From: Chrysomallon squamiferum
Lineage: Eukaryota; Mollusca; Gastropoda; Neomphalida; Peltospiridae
Length of the DNA: 64,000 nt
Assembly: GCA_012295275.1 (NCBI GenBank)
Contig: CM022671.1
Span: 8,122,227 to 8,186,226 of the forward strand
Direction: 5' to 3'
Position 1 is the first letter of the stretch; each line of letters begins with the position of its first letter. The notes under the pieces are model-generated. The model saw only the letters and a program-made list of their open reading frames with translations, searched no databases and had not been told where the DNA came from. This document shows, one piece after another, positions 1 to 10,705 of this stretch. A program made the position numbers and the translations under genes.

Positions 1-38
1 TTTCTTGTTTTTAATTAACTATGCAGTGCTATACTTAC
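1..38 (-). other. srGAP: Start of next srGAP intron (cut by window edge)
   Basis: The intron begins with a consensus gtaagt donor immediately after the exon at 39-101 and runs off the window. Confidence 0.8.
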
Positions 39-101
39 ACTTTGAAGTTCATTGAGCACTTTTAACATATCTTCATGTGATTCGGCACCAATATCACGAC
101 A
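39..101 (-). CDS. srGAP: srGAP exon (F-BAR domain, third coding block in the window)
   Basis: This is a 63-bp, phase 0-0 exon encoding 21 residues. The minus strand shows acceptor ...tgctttcag before TGTCGTGAT and donor AGT|gtaagt. The product contains HEDMLKVLNELQ, which matches the family segment HEDLMKVLNELY that follows the SKEIAFQL stretch in vertebrate srGAP1-3 (recalled family knowledge). It continues the reading frame of the exon at 2244-2412, which ends on a complete AAG codon. Its role is part of the antiparallel helical bundle of the F-BAR dimer, which binds and bends plasma membrane; srGAPs act downstream of Robo receptors on Rac1/Cdc42. The gene continues off the left edge, where the rest of the F-BAR, the RhoGAP and the SH3 domains are expected. 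The srGAP assignment is strong; which vertebrate paralogue it is closest to cannot be told from this piece. Confidence 0.9.
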
Positions 102-1500
102 CTGAAAGCAAAAACAAAACATTCAGTAATATTGTAAACGAAATAACACATAAAGAAGAAGATTCCTACAAAATGTTAGTCTAATAAATACTGGACTCAT
201 CAAAATCTTGTATAAAACAATATTAAATAAATCTGGAATAAAATATAGCAGTAATAATAAAACAATTTGCTTGATTTACTAATTCCATCAGTTTAATTTT
301 ATCTCTTAAGCACTGAGTGTTACAAATATTTTATTCAGTTTCTGAACAATAAAATGTTTATAAAACCCAATAACAGATGAATCTAATTCATTTTCATTTT
401 GTTTAACAGAACACAGAGAGTAAAAATGAACATGTATTTCCTGTACTGCTGTTTTAGTTTATTTATTTTAATGAATTTATTTATTATGAACTTACTTATT
501 TAATTATTAACCAGATGTAACTGAAAACTTAAATTGTAACAGATGCTGTATCTAACTGTGGTAATCCATAAAATAAGTGATACAAAATTATGTTAAATGT
601 AATTACACATTGCCAAAAATCTTGACAGTCAGTTAGAACCATTTTTCATAAACATTTTGCACTTGAGACAGTGATAATAAGCTGAATTAAGTTCATGTTC
701 GTTTGTGATTATTTCCTAGAGAAAATATAATCAATGGCTCTTTCTCATAATTGTTAATTTTACTCATGGGACACACGACTTGAATGTGCCAGACAATGTC
801 TCCACACAAGTTGTCAACAGCTGCTGGACGGAACACAACAGGAAACCTGTTCCATAACCATTTGTTTGAGAAAGTCAAACACCTAATGTGCATTACTTTT
901 CATGATGTCATGTTTATGAATTATAATCAATAAAAATGTTTTCTTTCTTCCAGAACAGTAGGAAAAAAGGAAAAAAAAAAAAAAAGAAAGAAAGAAAGGA
1001 AAAGTATGTCTCAGTTCATCAGAAAAGAAGGTAGAAATAGGAGAAAAAAAAAGGAAAAGAAAATTTCTGTTCAGACAGCACATGTTACATGTTGTAAAAC
1101 TCTGAACTTTGTGACTTATTTTCCATTCAGTGACTGAAGTTGTCTAGAACTTGTACAGATTTTAATAATACCACTGAATTATTTTTCTCTCTCTGTGTGT
1201 CATTCCCCTAAGATTCCCATCTTCTTTTTGTACACATACACAAACAGTGATTATACAATTGATTTCTTACATCTGATCTATAACCAGCTTGACTGAACTT
1301 TTTGTCTAACATTTATGCTTAAACTGAAGAGAATTTAAACTTTATTTATTTGGTTTTTGTTTGCTTTTTGTTGTTATTTTAACCTGATCAGTAGTTTTAT
1401 ATTATTTCTAAATTACTAGCTCAAAACATATCCAAATCTTTTTTTTTTTTTCAATGTACCAGCTGACAAAAAATCACATATAAAAAGAAAATAAATATAA

Positions 1501-1515
1501 AATATTTAATAATAT

Positions 1516-1546
<31 letters not shown>

Positions 1547-1620
1547 AAATAATAATAAAAATAATAACAATAATAACAATAATACTGATACTAATAATAA
1601 TAATAATAAAATACTAATAC
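1501..1620. repeat. AAT-type trinucleotide-rich array
   Basis: An imperfect AAT/AATAAC/ACT array of about 120 bp in the srGAP intron. Confidence 0.9.
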
Positions 1621-1894
1621 TAAAACTACCTCTAAAATATTTTTTTAAAAATCAAGTGAAAGAACCCATGATCTCGTACACCTCACCTAGATTCTCTACA
1701 ATGAATTCAATACATCATCATTACACTACTCAGATATGCACAGTCATCTGATAGCAACCTGATAGTCAACAGATAGTGTTTGTCTGGTATCAATGATCTT
1801 ACGTAACAACACATTCAGTGCTTGGACACTCCAATTGTGTTGTTTAATCATTAGAAAACATTAACATTTACTCAGTTATAAATATTTAAGTATT

Positions 1895-1927
1895 TAATAA
1901 TAATAATAATAATCATAATAATAATAA

Positions 1928-1958
<31 letters not shown>

Positions 1959-1966
1959 AAGAAGAA
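1895..1966. repeat. Compound (AAT)n(AAG)n microsatellite
   Basis: An AAT array changes to about 12 AAG units at 1930, giving a purine-only strand of about 37 bp. Confidence 0.95.
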
Positions 1967-2067
1967 TTGTATTTTTATTATATAATATTCTCAGCTAATA
2001 TTTGAAATTTTATGATTAATTTGTATTATAATTATTATCAAGATGCTGATAATTACTGTTGTTTTTA

Positions 2068-2120
2068 TAATTATTATTATTATTATTTTTATTATTATTG
2101 TTATTATTATTATTATTATT
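2068..2120. repeat. (ATT)n microsatellite
   Basis: An interrupted TTA/ATT array just downstream (minus strand) of the exon at 2244-2412. Confidence 0.9.
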
Positions 2121-2243
2121 AAGAATCTCTAAAGCATTATTAAAGATACAGCTATTATTATTCAGAAAAAGTTCTCGTTCTAGCTGCAGTTCAACATGAT
2201 CACGCTGTTCTTACTACTTTATGTTAACATCAGTTTTAATCAC

Positions 2244-2412
2244 CTTCTTGAACATTCTCTGAGAGTTGTCTATGGTCTCAGACAGTCTCTGCACCATTGT
2301 GTTTGCGTAGATCTCGCTGATAGTGGAGTGATCCTGGCTCTGTTTGCGTGTAATTCCAAGTAAATGTTTCCAACATGCGAATGTGGAAAATGTTGCCCAC
2401 TGCTCTTGGCGT
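2244..2412 (-). CDS. srGAP: srGAP exon (F-BAR domain, second coding block)
   Basis: This is a 169-bp exon. The minus strand has acceptor ttttgcag|ACGCC and donor AAG|gtgatt. It starts with one base that completes a Thr codon begun in the exon at 3062-3245 and ends in phase 0, giving 56 full codons without a stop. Diagnostic stretches are CWKHLL near residue 14, then a Q-DHSTISEIYANTMV block and a terminal QRMFKK. These align with the family pattern CWY-LL, ESKDHATL-DIY-N-V and RMFKKSKEI of vertebrate srGAPs (recalled). It encodes helices of the F-BAR bundle. The short open frame is missed by ORF callers with a 60-codon minimum. Substitutions relative to vertebrates are many but keep the helix heptads and the DH(S/A)T core. 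Confidence 0.93.
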
Positions 2413-2511
2413 CTGCAAAATAACCAAAAGAAAAATCATTAAAAAAAATGTCTGTCCATTATAACACTAATCTATTAGTGTTTACCATTATCTCCAGTCC
2501 ATTTCTTCAAA

Positions 2512-2635
2512 TATTCTTTAAAATCCATATATGATAAATATGTCACAATGTAAAGTTATTGGTAAATCATGGTAAATATTTGTAGACAAAACAAGCTGTA
2601 ATGAATTGATTTATTTTAATCAATTTTAAACACAC
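2512..2635 (+). repeat. Dispersed repeat family A, copy 1
   Basis: It shares ordered blocks with copies at 2671-2895 and 9862-10110: a CACAATGTAAA block, then GTAGACAAAACAAGCT, then a GATTTATTTTAAT-like block, in the same order and spacing. It lies inside the 649-bp srGAP intron. No coding potential; family unknown. Confidence 0.6.
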
Positions 2636-2670
2636 AAACAGCTCATAGTCAAAATGATCTTGAACATGTT

Positions 2671-2895
2671 TATTCCTTTAATAGATTCTTAAATACATTT
2701 TATAATCTCTTGAAAAGTTATGTGACATAAGTATGTAAATTTATTGGTGAAATATTTGTAGAACAAACAAGCTATGAAGAAGTGATAGGTTTTAATTAAA
2801 TTAAACAAACTCATGAAATAAATTCACCTGAAAATGTCTGGATAAAAGGTCAAATATTTACTAAGCAAATAAACTAACATGATTCTAAATTACAT
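2671..2895 (+). repeat. Dispersed repeat family A, copy 2
   Basis: It begins with a TTATTCCTTTAA block, then TATAATCTCTTGAA, GTAGAACAAACAAGCTATGA, GGTTTTAATTAAA and a tail CAAATATTTACTAAGC followed by AACTAACAT. The first and last blocks are shared with the 9.9-kb copy. Confidence 0.65.
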
Positions 2896-3061
2896 CATAC
2901 TCTAAATAATCAATTGTAATATTTGGAATAGATTCCACAGAATGAAACATTACCAGACTTTTTTTTATAAAAAATTACTAATTTTACTTTTTTTTTCTTC
3001 ACATTTGTGAAATATAAATAAAAGCTAAGACCAATATAAACCATTTTGTAAAATAACTTAC

Positions 3062-3245
3062 GTTTGTTTTTCAGCTCTATGGCGGGAGATCATCTGTTTT
3101 ACAAGTTTGTCGAGGTTTTTCGAGTATTCCAGTTCCACCTCGGCTCTCCTTTTGAAAAACTCCTGCAACTCGGCCACAATTGCCACCTGAATTTCCAGTT
3201 TGTTGTCCAAGCATTTTAACTGGTCTGCAAGCTGAGCTCGGATAT
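3062..3245 (-). CDS. srGAP: srGAP exon (start of F-BAR domain, first supported coding block)
   Basis: This is a 184-bp exon with acceptor ttgtgtgtttcag|ATATCC and donor CAAAC|gtaagt on the minus strand. It takes one base from an upstream exon (phase 1), carries 60 full codons and leaves two bases. Key stretches are IRAQLADQLKCLD, then LQEFFKRRAEVELEYSKNLDKL. They match the hallmark N-terminal srGAP/F-BAR region (EIRAQL...KCLE...LQ-FFRRKAEIE-EYSR-LEKLAE, recalled), with the conserved FF(K/R)R(K/R)AE-E-EYS core that helps form the membrane-binding helix 1-2 surface. There is no ATG before the conserved block: the open frame extending into the intron starts only at a GTG, so an upstream first exon is required. 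ARHGAP4-type proteins share RRAEVELEYS, but the overall fit is to srGAP in general. Confidence 0.96.
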
Positions 3246-4433
3246 CTGAAACACACAAGTAAAACACCTGGTTAATTAGGTAAAACTGAGGTATATCAGA
3301 GTGTTAAATATACACAGTAGTTTTAAAGTTATAATTTATCATTGGCACACTGAACAACAAACTCATGAGATATGTCCTGTTCCAACTGATGCTCCATGAT
3401 TTATTTATCAAAAGGATTGGTGTTTTCTGCTGTCTTATGCAAATATGGATATAACTGATTTTTTGCTGTTCTTTAATATAAAAGGAAGCATGAGGAATGC
3501 TTGTGTATATTTCATTTGTTTCTTAACATCATTGAACAAACATTTATATATTTATTTATAATAATATTGTTCTTACAATTATCTGTAAGAAAATGAACAT
3601 GAATATGAAGTGTATGATTATTATAATTTGGTAATAATAATAAACCAGTTCCATACATTTGTCATTATTCTTGTAAAGCCAGAATTAACTGAACATATCA
3701 AAGTGCACTACTTCAGAATAATACAGAAGTTCATATTACCCATACGTGTGTAAAATAAAATTGAAAATCTGATGTTCAAAAACAAAAACATTTTCACATT
3801 AAACCATTAATAAAGACAGTATCATTTTCATATCTGTGGTTATTGTCAGATAAAAAATGAAAGTAAATTAATTTTAAGCTATTTTATGGTCAATTATTTT
3901 TAATGTGCTTAGAATAATGTTAATTTATCATTTCATTATTTTTTCCATTTTCTTCAGACAGTTTTGATAGCTCAGTTTTATTTGGTGATAGCTTAGTATT
4001 TAAATCTTATACAAGATAAGATACACTGACAGGCCATATATACATACCGGTAACTTTAGCTTTGTTTATAAAAATAGATACATGGACATGCACACCTTTT
4101 GAGCATATTTGTGTTTACATGTGTGTGTGTGTGCTTGCATGTTGTGCTGTACCTGCATGCATGTGTGTTCTTGTGTGTGTGTCTATATATGGACAGGTTA
4201 ATTACAGCTGGCTAGTCTCTGGTTTGTTTTTTCAAACTGTAGCTAGTTTATCACTATCTATTGTTGTGACACATGGGGAGAAAGGAACCACAACTTAAAG
4301 AGTTAAAATGTGTAAAACTATAAAATTACTCAAAATAAATATACTAATAGCAGTAAACGTGTTAACAGAAAGGAAACTAAATAATCTAGTGTAGTCTCTG
4401 TGGGAGGGCTAGTTTAAATACAGCTGGCCAGCT

Positions 4434-4449
4434 GGCCAGTGGTCAATAA
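4434..4449. repeat. 16-bp perfect palindrome
   Basis: CTGGCCAGCTGGCCAG equals its own reverse complement. It is GC-rich within AT-rich DNA and contains the E-box-like core CAGCTG. A related CAGCTGGC motif occurs upstream at about 4206-4213. Confidence 0.85.
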
Positions 4450-4895
4450 CAAAAGGTCTGAAGAAGATTATTCTATAACTGGCTTGAGAAAAACCATATG
4501 GCTGTTTACAAACTGTATCATTAAAGTGTAAAGCACTGTTTAGAATTAACTAATATTGAACTTCAAAAGTATATCAAAAACATCTTCATTGATAATAAAA
4601 CAAGTTTAACTAGCTGAAAATAAGTAACATGTTCAGGAAAAGGTAAGAAATTGTTCAGAGGTAGTGTATTATTAGCCTGAGGCATGATCAGCTGCTGGAT
4701 CAATTCTTCTGAGTGCCACCCCTGTCTGTTCTCCATGATGGGTTTATTAGGACTGGTTTTTCTATAATTTTGGCTATGGAAAGTCACATACAAAATATTA
4801 TTTTTCTGCTAACTGATGGTGAGGTGACTCCTAGGTTCTTCTCTCACATTAGCTTTATTATATATAACAATAAATAAATAATAATAAAAAACAGA

Positions 4896-4902
<7 letters not shown>

Positions 4903-4927
<25 letters not shown>

Positions 4928-4934
4928 TTTTTTT
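4903..4934. repeat. Poly(A)25 followed by poly(T)7
   Basis: A homopolymer switch from A to T forms a potential small hairpin. Confidence 0.9.
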
Positions 4935-6861
4935 ATCTATTTCAGTGAGAAAAAAAAATTTAGCTATTTCTCATGAGCCTGAAAAGAAAATATACATACA
5001 TATTCATGTCTTGTGTAAACACTAGCTACTTTTTTGAATCAAAGCTCTCCTCAATTGGTTTTTTCTTGATATCTAACAAATCTATTCACACGAGGTACAA
5101 CTGTGCTTTTTATGTCTCTTAACCATTATATTTAGCTTTGGGTATAAATATATACAGAATAAACAGAATTTGCATTTTGTAAAGCAACAATTAAAAAAGA
5201 AAAGAAAAGTCCAGACTGATATATATCTGTGCATAAATGTGAAACATGCCTGAGCAGAACGAATCAGAAGCTATCAGTGAAAGGCAGCAGTAATTTGAAA
5301 AGATGGGATGTTTCACATGTGAATGTTAGACATGTTTGAAAACAAGTTGAGAAGGTGAATCTGCCAGACAGTGAAAATTGTCAGACTGACACTGACATTT
5401 AAATGTGACAAACCCATCACTTTCCTAACATTAATCTGATACATGCTTACTGGGTAATGAAATGAATGTTTGACTCTGAAACATATTTTAGTAATTAAGG
5501 ACATTACAAGCCTGTCATATATAAATATAATACATATAATGAGAGATGAAACCAACTGTTGTCATTCTATTGCTATTATCATTGTTTAGTAGCAATGGAT
5601 TGATTTATTTCAACCTTTCCATATACAGGAAGACAGTTAGTACTTTATCAAAGCCTTTCATGAACCAAATGTAACAATTAAAGTAATGGTTTCTTGTCAT
5701 GGATAGACAGAGAAGGACAGGGCAAAATAAATAATAAATTGCAAGAACAGATAACATAATCAGAATTTTGACAAATGGAAGGAAAGAGAAATAAAAAAAA
5801 AAATGTGTGTCACATCTGTACTTGAAAATGTATTTATCATCTAAAGCATTCTATTATGAACTGTTTATTAACTCTCTTGCATTTCATACATATTTTGTAT
5901 TTTTCATAATGCACACATTTAAATGTCTTTAAAGCAAGATGTTCTGCAGTATACAGTTTCACAAGATCTCTGCATGTGGCCAGCATCTGGTTGTGAAACA
6001 GTAGTTCCTGCTTCATCTACATCATATGAAAGTTGTTTTTTTAACAGCCCCAAAGACCTGGTGAAAAATGTGTTATAGATATCCTTGAATTACTCTATCT
6101 CAGGTATCTTCACCTGCATGCATGTACACTGCATTCACAAAATTTTTTTTTTTAAATAATTAGTAACAGGTTTAAACTAGACATCATTTCATAATTATGT
6201 AAAAAGATCAAATTTGTTCAGATAAAAATCATATTGATACAGTTAATATACATACAGGTCAATTTATTTGTTGGTGTTGATATAACTGAAATCAAGTCAC
6301 TGGAAATAAGAATATATCAATTAACATTCTCTCTCTATCATTTTCACAAAAAATGTAAACCGTACTCCATATATTCTAATGTATGAAATCATGCAGAAAT
6401 GTGGGTACTTCAATTGCTGCCAAGTCTTAAATTTTTCATTTTCTTTTCTATTTTCTGCTTCATGAAGCATTATGTTAATACATTCAAACAAATGTGTTCG
6501 TAAGTGACCATAACTGATCTAGTATGAAGACTCCTGGTGAATTAATCTCTCTAGATAATTCAGCTTAAAATATCACAGTCTCCCATAAAACAAACACCCT
6601 GACCACAACATTGATATCCTTGACAGGAAAATCAATGGAGTCTCAAAGTTCAAATATTCCATCAATATAAAATTACTAGAAAAATATCCTCAAGCACCAC
6701 TGCAGTAGACATACACTTTTGTGTGAGGATGTTTTCCCATGTTTAAACAAAGTATACTTTAATCAAAATTAAAATATTTTTTGAGAAATGATAAATACTG
6801 ATTAAGTATTTACACACCCACAAACACATACAAAACACACACACAATAAATATTAAAAAAA

Positions 6862-6886
6862 ACACACACACACACACACACACACA
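6862..6886. repeat. (CA)n microsatellite
   Basis: About 12 units, followed by GGCAGGCATGCATGCAG. Confidence 0.95.
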
Positions 6887-7072
6887 GGCAGGCATGCATG
6901 CAGACAAACATATATCTCTATACAAAATATTTTACATCTATGATTGCTTCTACAAACAAGTGATAATCATCCTATATTTATATAATCCTTATAACAGTAG
7001 AAAATTCTGTCTTTATAATAAAACAGGTTTGACATGTGTGTGTTTGTGCATCCACAAAAACACAGGTTTATA

Positions 7073-7093
7073 TGTGTGTGTGTGTGTGTGTGT
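7073..7093. repeat. (GT)n microsatellite
   Basis: About 10 units. Confidence 0.95.
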
Positions 7094-8273
7094 ACTGCAG
7101 TACAGACACTTTTCACACAAGTGAATGCAGCAGTTAGACCAATCTATAGAAATAAATTGAAAAAGCAAACAAACAGTCACAACTGTTGGCATTACTGATT
7201 AGGTTTTCGTCTGGAAAGTCAAAGATCTCTTCGATCATCTACCACAAACCCACTCACGTAGATTCTAAATGTGCCTTTAAAAAATCTATAAACAGAGGCT
7301 GTATCACTTTTTATCACAAATGGAGGGGAACAAGTATAAAAACATTAAGAAAATTAATTATGTAATAGTGTATACTTTACTCTTTTTTTTCGTGTTTTAT
7401 GTAATACATCATTTTCTTGTTTATTACACACCTAGCATAAATGACCATATACCATTTCATGCATATTTTTTTTTAAAAAGAAAAAGAAAAAAGATTTCTA
7501 TGACAATAAACAGAAAGAAAGAAAAAAGCAATATAAATTTCATTCTGCAATCATTCAGTAAAAAAAGTACACATACATTAAACACGTAAAATTAATATTT
7601 ATTTAACCAGTGAAAATTTCAAATTGTTTAAAGTTAAAAGCTGTGACATTTTATGGATAAAACAACTTTTAACAGAAAAACATAACAGGGATAAAATATC
7701 ACCATGACCTTCAGAATACATATATAACAAACACTTTTTTTTTTTTTTAATTTTATAATTAGAAAAGTTATTATTCTGCACTAATGATAAACATTCTGAA
7801 GTTTTAAATTTTCAGACATTAACTTTCTACAAACAAAAAAACACCTGCACTGTGAGCTGGGAAAAAAACAACAACATATATCAAGTGGCCTGTATTATGT
7901 CATTGATTATTCATGGATGTTGCTTATTAACCATTTCACAAAGCTAGCTCTTATAATGGAACTAATATTGGGTTTGGTTAGCTTGAAGAACTGGATGTAA
8001 CTCGCTTATCTAACATCTATGTGCCAGTTGGCCTCACGTTATTATCATGCAGTGCCTCGGGCTGTGATAGTTTGTAAAATCTGATTCAGTTCAGTGGAAA
8101 TCAATCTCATTCTGCTATCTACAAGTACTACGTACACTGCTGTATTTTCAAAAGGAAGAGTCGTGCAGCTGTGCCAAGCTGACGTTTAACCAGCACTCTA
8201 TTGATAAAACAAACAACTCCGAGTTACACAAGATCCACTTTTGTCTGGGAATTAGTCTCTCTGATTTAGACAC

Positions 8274-8276
<3 letters not shown>

Positions 8277-8346
<70 letters not shown>

Positions 8347-8355
8347 ACACACACA
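8277..8355. repeat. (CA)n microsatellite, long
   Basis: About 32 uninterrupted AC units to 8340, then a short interrupted continuation. It encodes the artefactual Val-Cys repeat frame at 8148-8468. Confidence 0.97.
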
Positions 8356-8739
8356 AGCAGACAAACACATATATACACACATATGCACACACACACAAAC
8401 ACATTCAAGAATATTTTGGATAAAAATAAAAGTAATATCAGCCTGTGATATATCTTTATTTTTTTCATTGTGTGTGTGAATGGGTATGAACAGATATATC
8501 TGTGTGTGTATTATTCAGTACAAAACTGTATTTACTAAGACACTAAAACCAACACTACACTACTGTCATCATCTGAAAGGGAACATTTTGATGCACACAA
8601 CCAGACACATTTACCTATAAGTACATTTCTTACAGCTGCCCTCCAGCTCTGTTTACTGGATTTAACTCTCACAAATGTAACCAAATTTACTGACCACAGT
8701 TGATTCTTACAGCAAATTTAATTTCAAAACAAAACAACA

Positions 8740-8960
8740 CGAAGAGATCAAGCAGGTGGTTTCAACTGAGGGACTGGATGGTAGTGGGAGGAGGGGATCA
8801 TTAAGATGCCACGTTCATTGTGACACAACCAATATCGAATTTTTCTCTAAGGAGACAGCAACTACATCGATGACGTTAACCTGATTGGGATTACTCAGCT
8901 ACAGCTACTGACCCAGCCTAGACATGTGACACTTCCTTGATGAGTCCAAGGAGGCTATAT
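8740..8960. promoter_or_regulatory. Lower-AT, CpG-containing island, possible regulatory element
   Basis: About 220 bp of balanced composition in an otherwise AT-rich region. It includes five CpGs in the first 150 bp (CACGTT, ATCGAA, ATCGATGACG) and no repeat. No supported coding frame. The CRE-like TGACG and a purine-rich GGGAGGAGGGG stretch are visible. Regulatory function is inferred from composition only. Confidence 0.2.
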
Positions 8961-9861
8961 TTAGCAGCAGATGAGACAGGAACTGAGCTGCTAGAACATA
9001 ACAAGCGAATCTCATTTACATGTTTGTTTCAGTATATTTGTTCACTGATAACATTTTGTGTTGTGTTGTATATCAGTTGAAGCTTATGTGAAGTAACAGT
9101 ACATATCCACATAATAAATAAAACAGAAAACAACATATAAGTGTACTTACTACAAATAATAAGAAAATGAATTATATAATAGTGTTTTCTTAATGAATCA
9201 CCTTTTTAAATTAACTTTGTTTAAGCCTTCATCATGTCTTATATTAATTTTTGCGTTTTTTTCACACATAGCTAAAATGGCCATATTGCATTTCTGCTTG
9301 ATGTAGATAAAAAACAAAAACAATAACAAAATCACAGTTCCCTCACAAAACATCAAATAAACAATAAAAGGATATTGAAGAAATAAAAACAGTTTATAAA
9401 ACTGAAAGAGTCAAAGATTCAAATTAATAAACTTCAGAAATGTAATTGTGGTGAGATACCACAGATCTAAAACAATTGCAGTATTTTTTATTTTATCTTA
9501 TCTGTATTATCACAAACAAGTGAGCCATAAAAGAAGTTCATCATAAAACAAATGTTCAGATACTTAGATATATCATCCATTATCTGAATACATAGAGGCA
9601 TGTCTACATGTGTATTTACAAGTGTAACCCTTCAACTCTCACATGTATATTATACCATATTTATATAGCACCTTTTTTACTCTAAGTAAGATAAAGGCTG
9701 CCATACAGTGTAGACTAAAATATAAAAAAATATGAACATAAACATATTAAAACAAATGTAAGCATGTAAAAATGTCACATTTCAATATTATGTAAGATAA
9801 TACTCTGTATATTTACAATAGTATGCAATAGCTTGTAATCAAAAGGTTCCTAAACAGAATT

Positions 9862-10110
9862 CTTATTTCTTTAAACAGAAATAGAGTCATTTATAACCTC
9901 TTGAAGATTCATATATCATAAATATGACACAATGTAAACATGCTGGTGGGTAACTGTAAACATTAAGTAGACAAAATAAGCTATAAAGATGTGATTTGTT
10001 TTAATCGTTACACATGAAATACTTCATGCTGCAAAAGTCCACAGAAGAATTTCTAAGATAATAACAAATGTAAAATATTTACTAACCAAACTAACATATT
10101 TAAAGTGACT
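9862..10110 (+). repeat. Dispersed repeat family A, copy 3
   Basis: It shows TTATTTCTTTAA, TATAACCTCTTGAA, GACACAATGTAAA, GTAGACAAAATAAGCTATAA, TTTGTTTTAAT and a tail AAATATTTACTAACC then AACTAACAT. The blocks are collinear with copy 2 over about 230 bp and located about 7 kb away. Confidence 0.65.
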
Positions 10111-10353
10111 TCTACTGTTCATAACAGTAACATTTATTACGACCTGCAATTCACCCCTGCCAACCCCCAAAACACAGCAAAATAATAAAAATAAATAATA
10201 ATTATTATTATATTCAGAATCAACAAATAATAATACCAGATAAAAATGTTAAACACTTACAGACATTCCAATTTGTTTAAACAAAAATACGTGTAAATTT
10301 TAAAAAAATAGTTTTAAAAAATACAATTAAAAATATACGTATGATTAATGATA

Positions 10354-10386
10354 ATAATATATATATATATACATATATACATATAC
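10354..10386. repeat. (AT)n-rich array
   Basis: AT dinucleotides with two ACATAT interruptions. Confidence 0.85.
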
Positions 10387-10607
10387 CTACCAATAATGTG
10401 TGGCACTTCTGATAGGAAATCATCTACTGGTCTAGTGCAGGCTAACAAGGATGAGTACCGATTCCTGGGTGGCATTTTATGCCAAGTGGCACAAGTAAAC
10501 CCAAACAGAGTCTATGACATCATCCCAACAAACAATTTAAACAGTTTATATCTGCCATCACATTGTTATCAGTAAACATCGTGGAAATAAATACTTTTAT
10601 ACAGTTA

Positions 10608-10705
10608 ACAGTGTTTCCAGAAACCCTGAAAACAGGAAAATTCCACACTTCAGTATACTTTGACAGTGTTTTCAGTAACTCTGAAAATGAGAAAAGTTCA
10701 CTTAT
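10608..10705 (+). repeat. Short tandem duplication, period about 55 bp
   Basis: ACAGTGTTTCCAGAAACC, CTGAAAACAGGAAAA, TTCCAC recurs as ACAGTGTTTTCAGTAACT, CTGAAAATGAGAAAA, GTTCAC. Confidence 0.7.

Larger units (their letters stand above)
102..2243 (-). other. srGAP: srGAP intron, 2142 bp
   Basis: The intron lies between two exons whose frames join (AAG | TGT). The donor is AAG|gtgatt, which is weak after position +4, and the acceptor is tttgctttcag. It contains several simple arrays: AAT-type at 1501-1620, AAT followed by AAG at 1895-1966, and ATT at 2068-2120. Short ATG-bounded frames at 693-1083 on the minus strand are AT-rich, lack recognisable domains and are treated as chance. Confidence 0.85.
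2413..3061 (-). other. srGAP: srGAP intron, 649 bp
   Basis: The donor is CAAAC|gtaagt and the acceptor ttttgcag, splitting a Thr codon (phase 2). The intron contains two related copies of an unnamed repeat, at about 2512-2635 and 2671-2895, described separately. Confidence 0.9.
3246..8739. other. Gene-free stretch: presumed srGAP 5' intron, proximal part
   Basis: The stretch is AT-rich with no supported exon. It holds a TG-rich interrupted tract at 4116-4185, a 16-bp perfect palindrome at 4434-4449, a poly(A)-poly(T) block at 4903-4934, and CA/GT arrays near 6862, 7073 and 8277. Short open frames here are AT-driven or encoded by microsatellites. Confidence 0.6.

Noticed and set aside
3246-3267. 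Apparent N-terminal extension (about 7 codons) of the first srGAP exon
   Set aside because: It begins at GTG, not ATG, and runs through a clear polypyrimidine tract and AG acceptor, so it is intron.
8148-8468. 106-codon Val-Cys-rich minus frame
   Set aside because: It is encoded by the CA array; flanks show no coding features.
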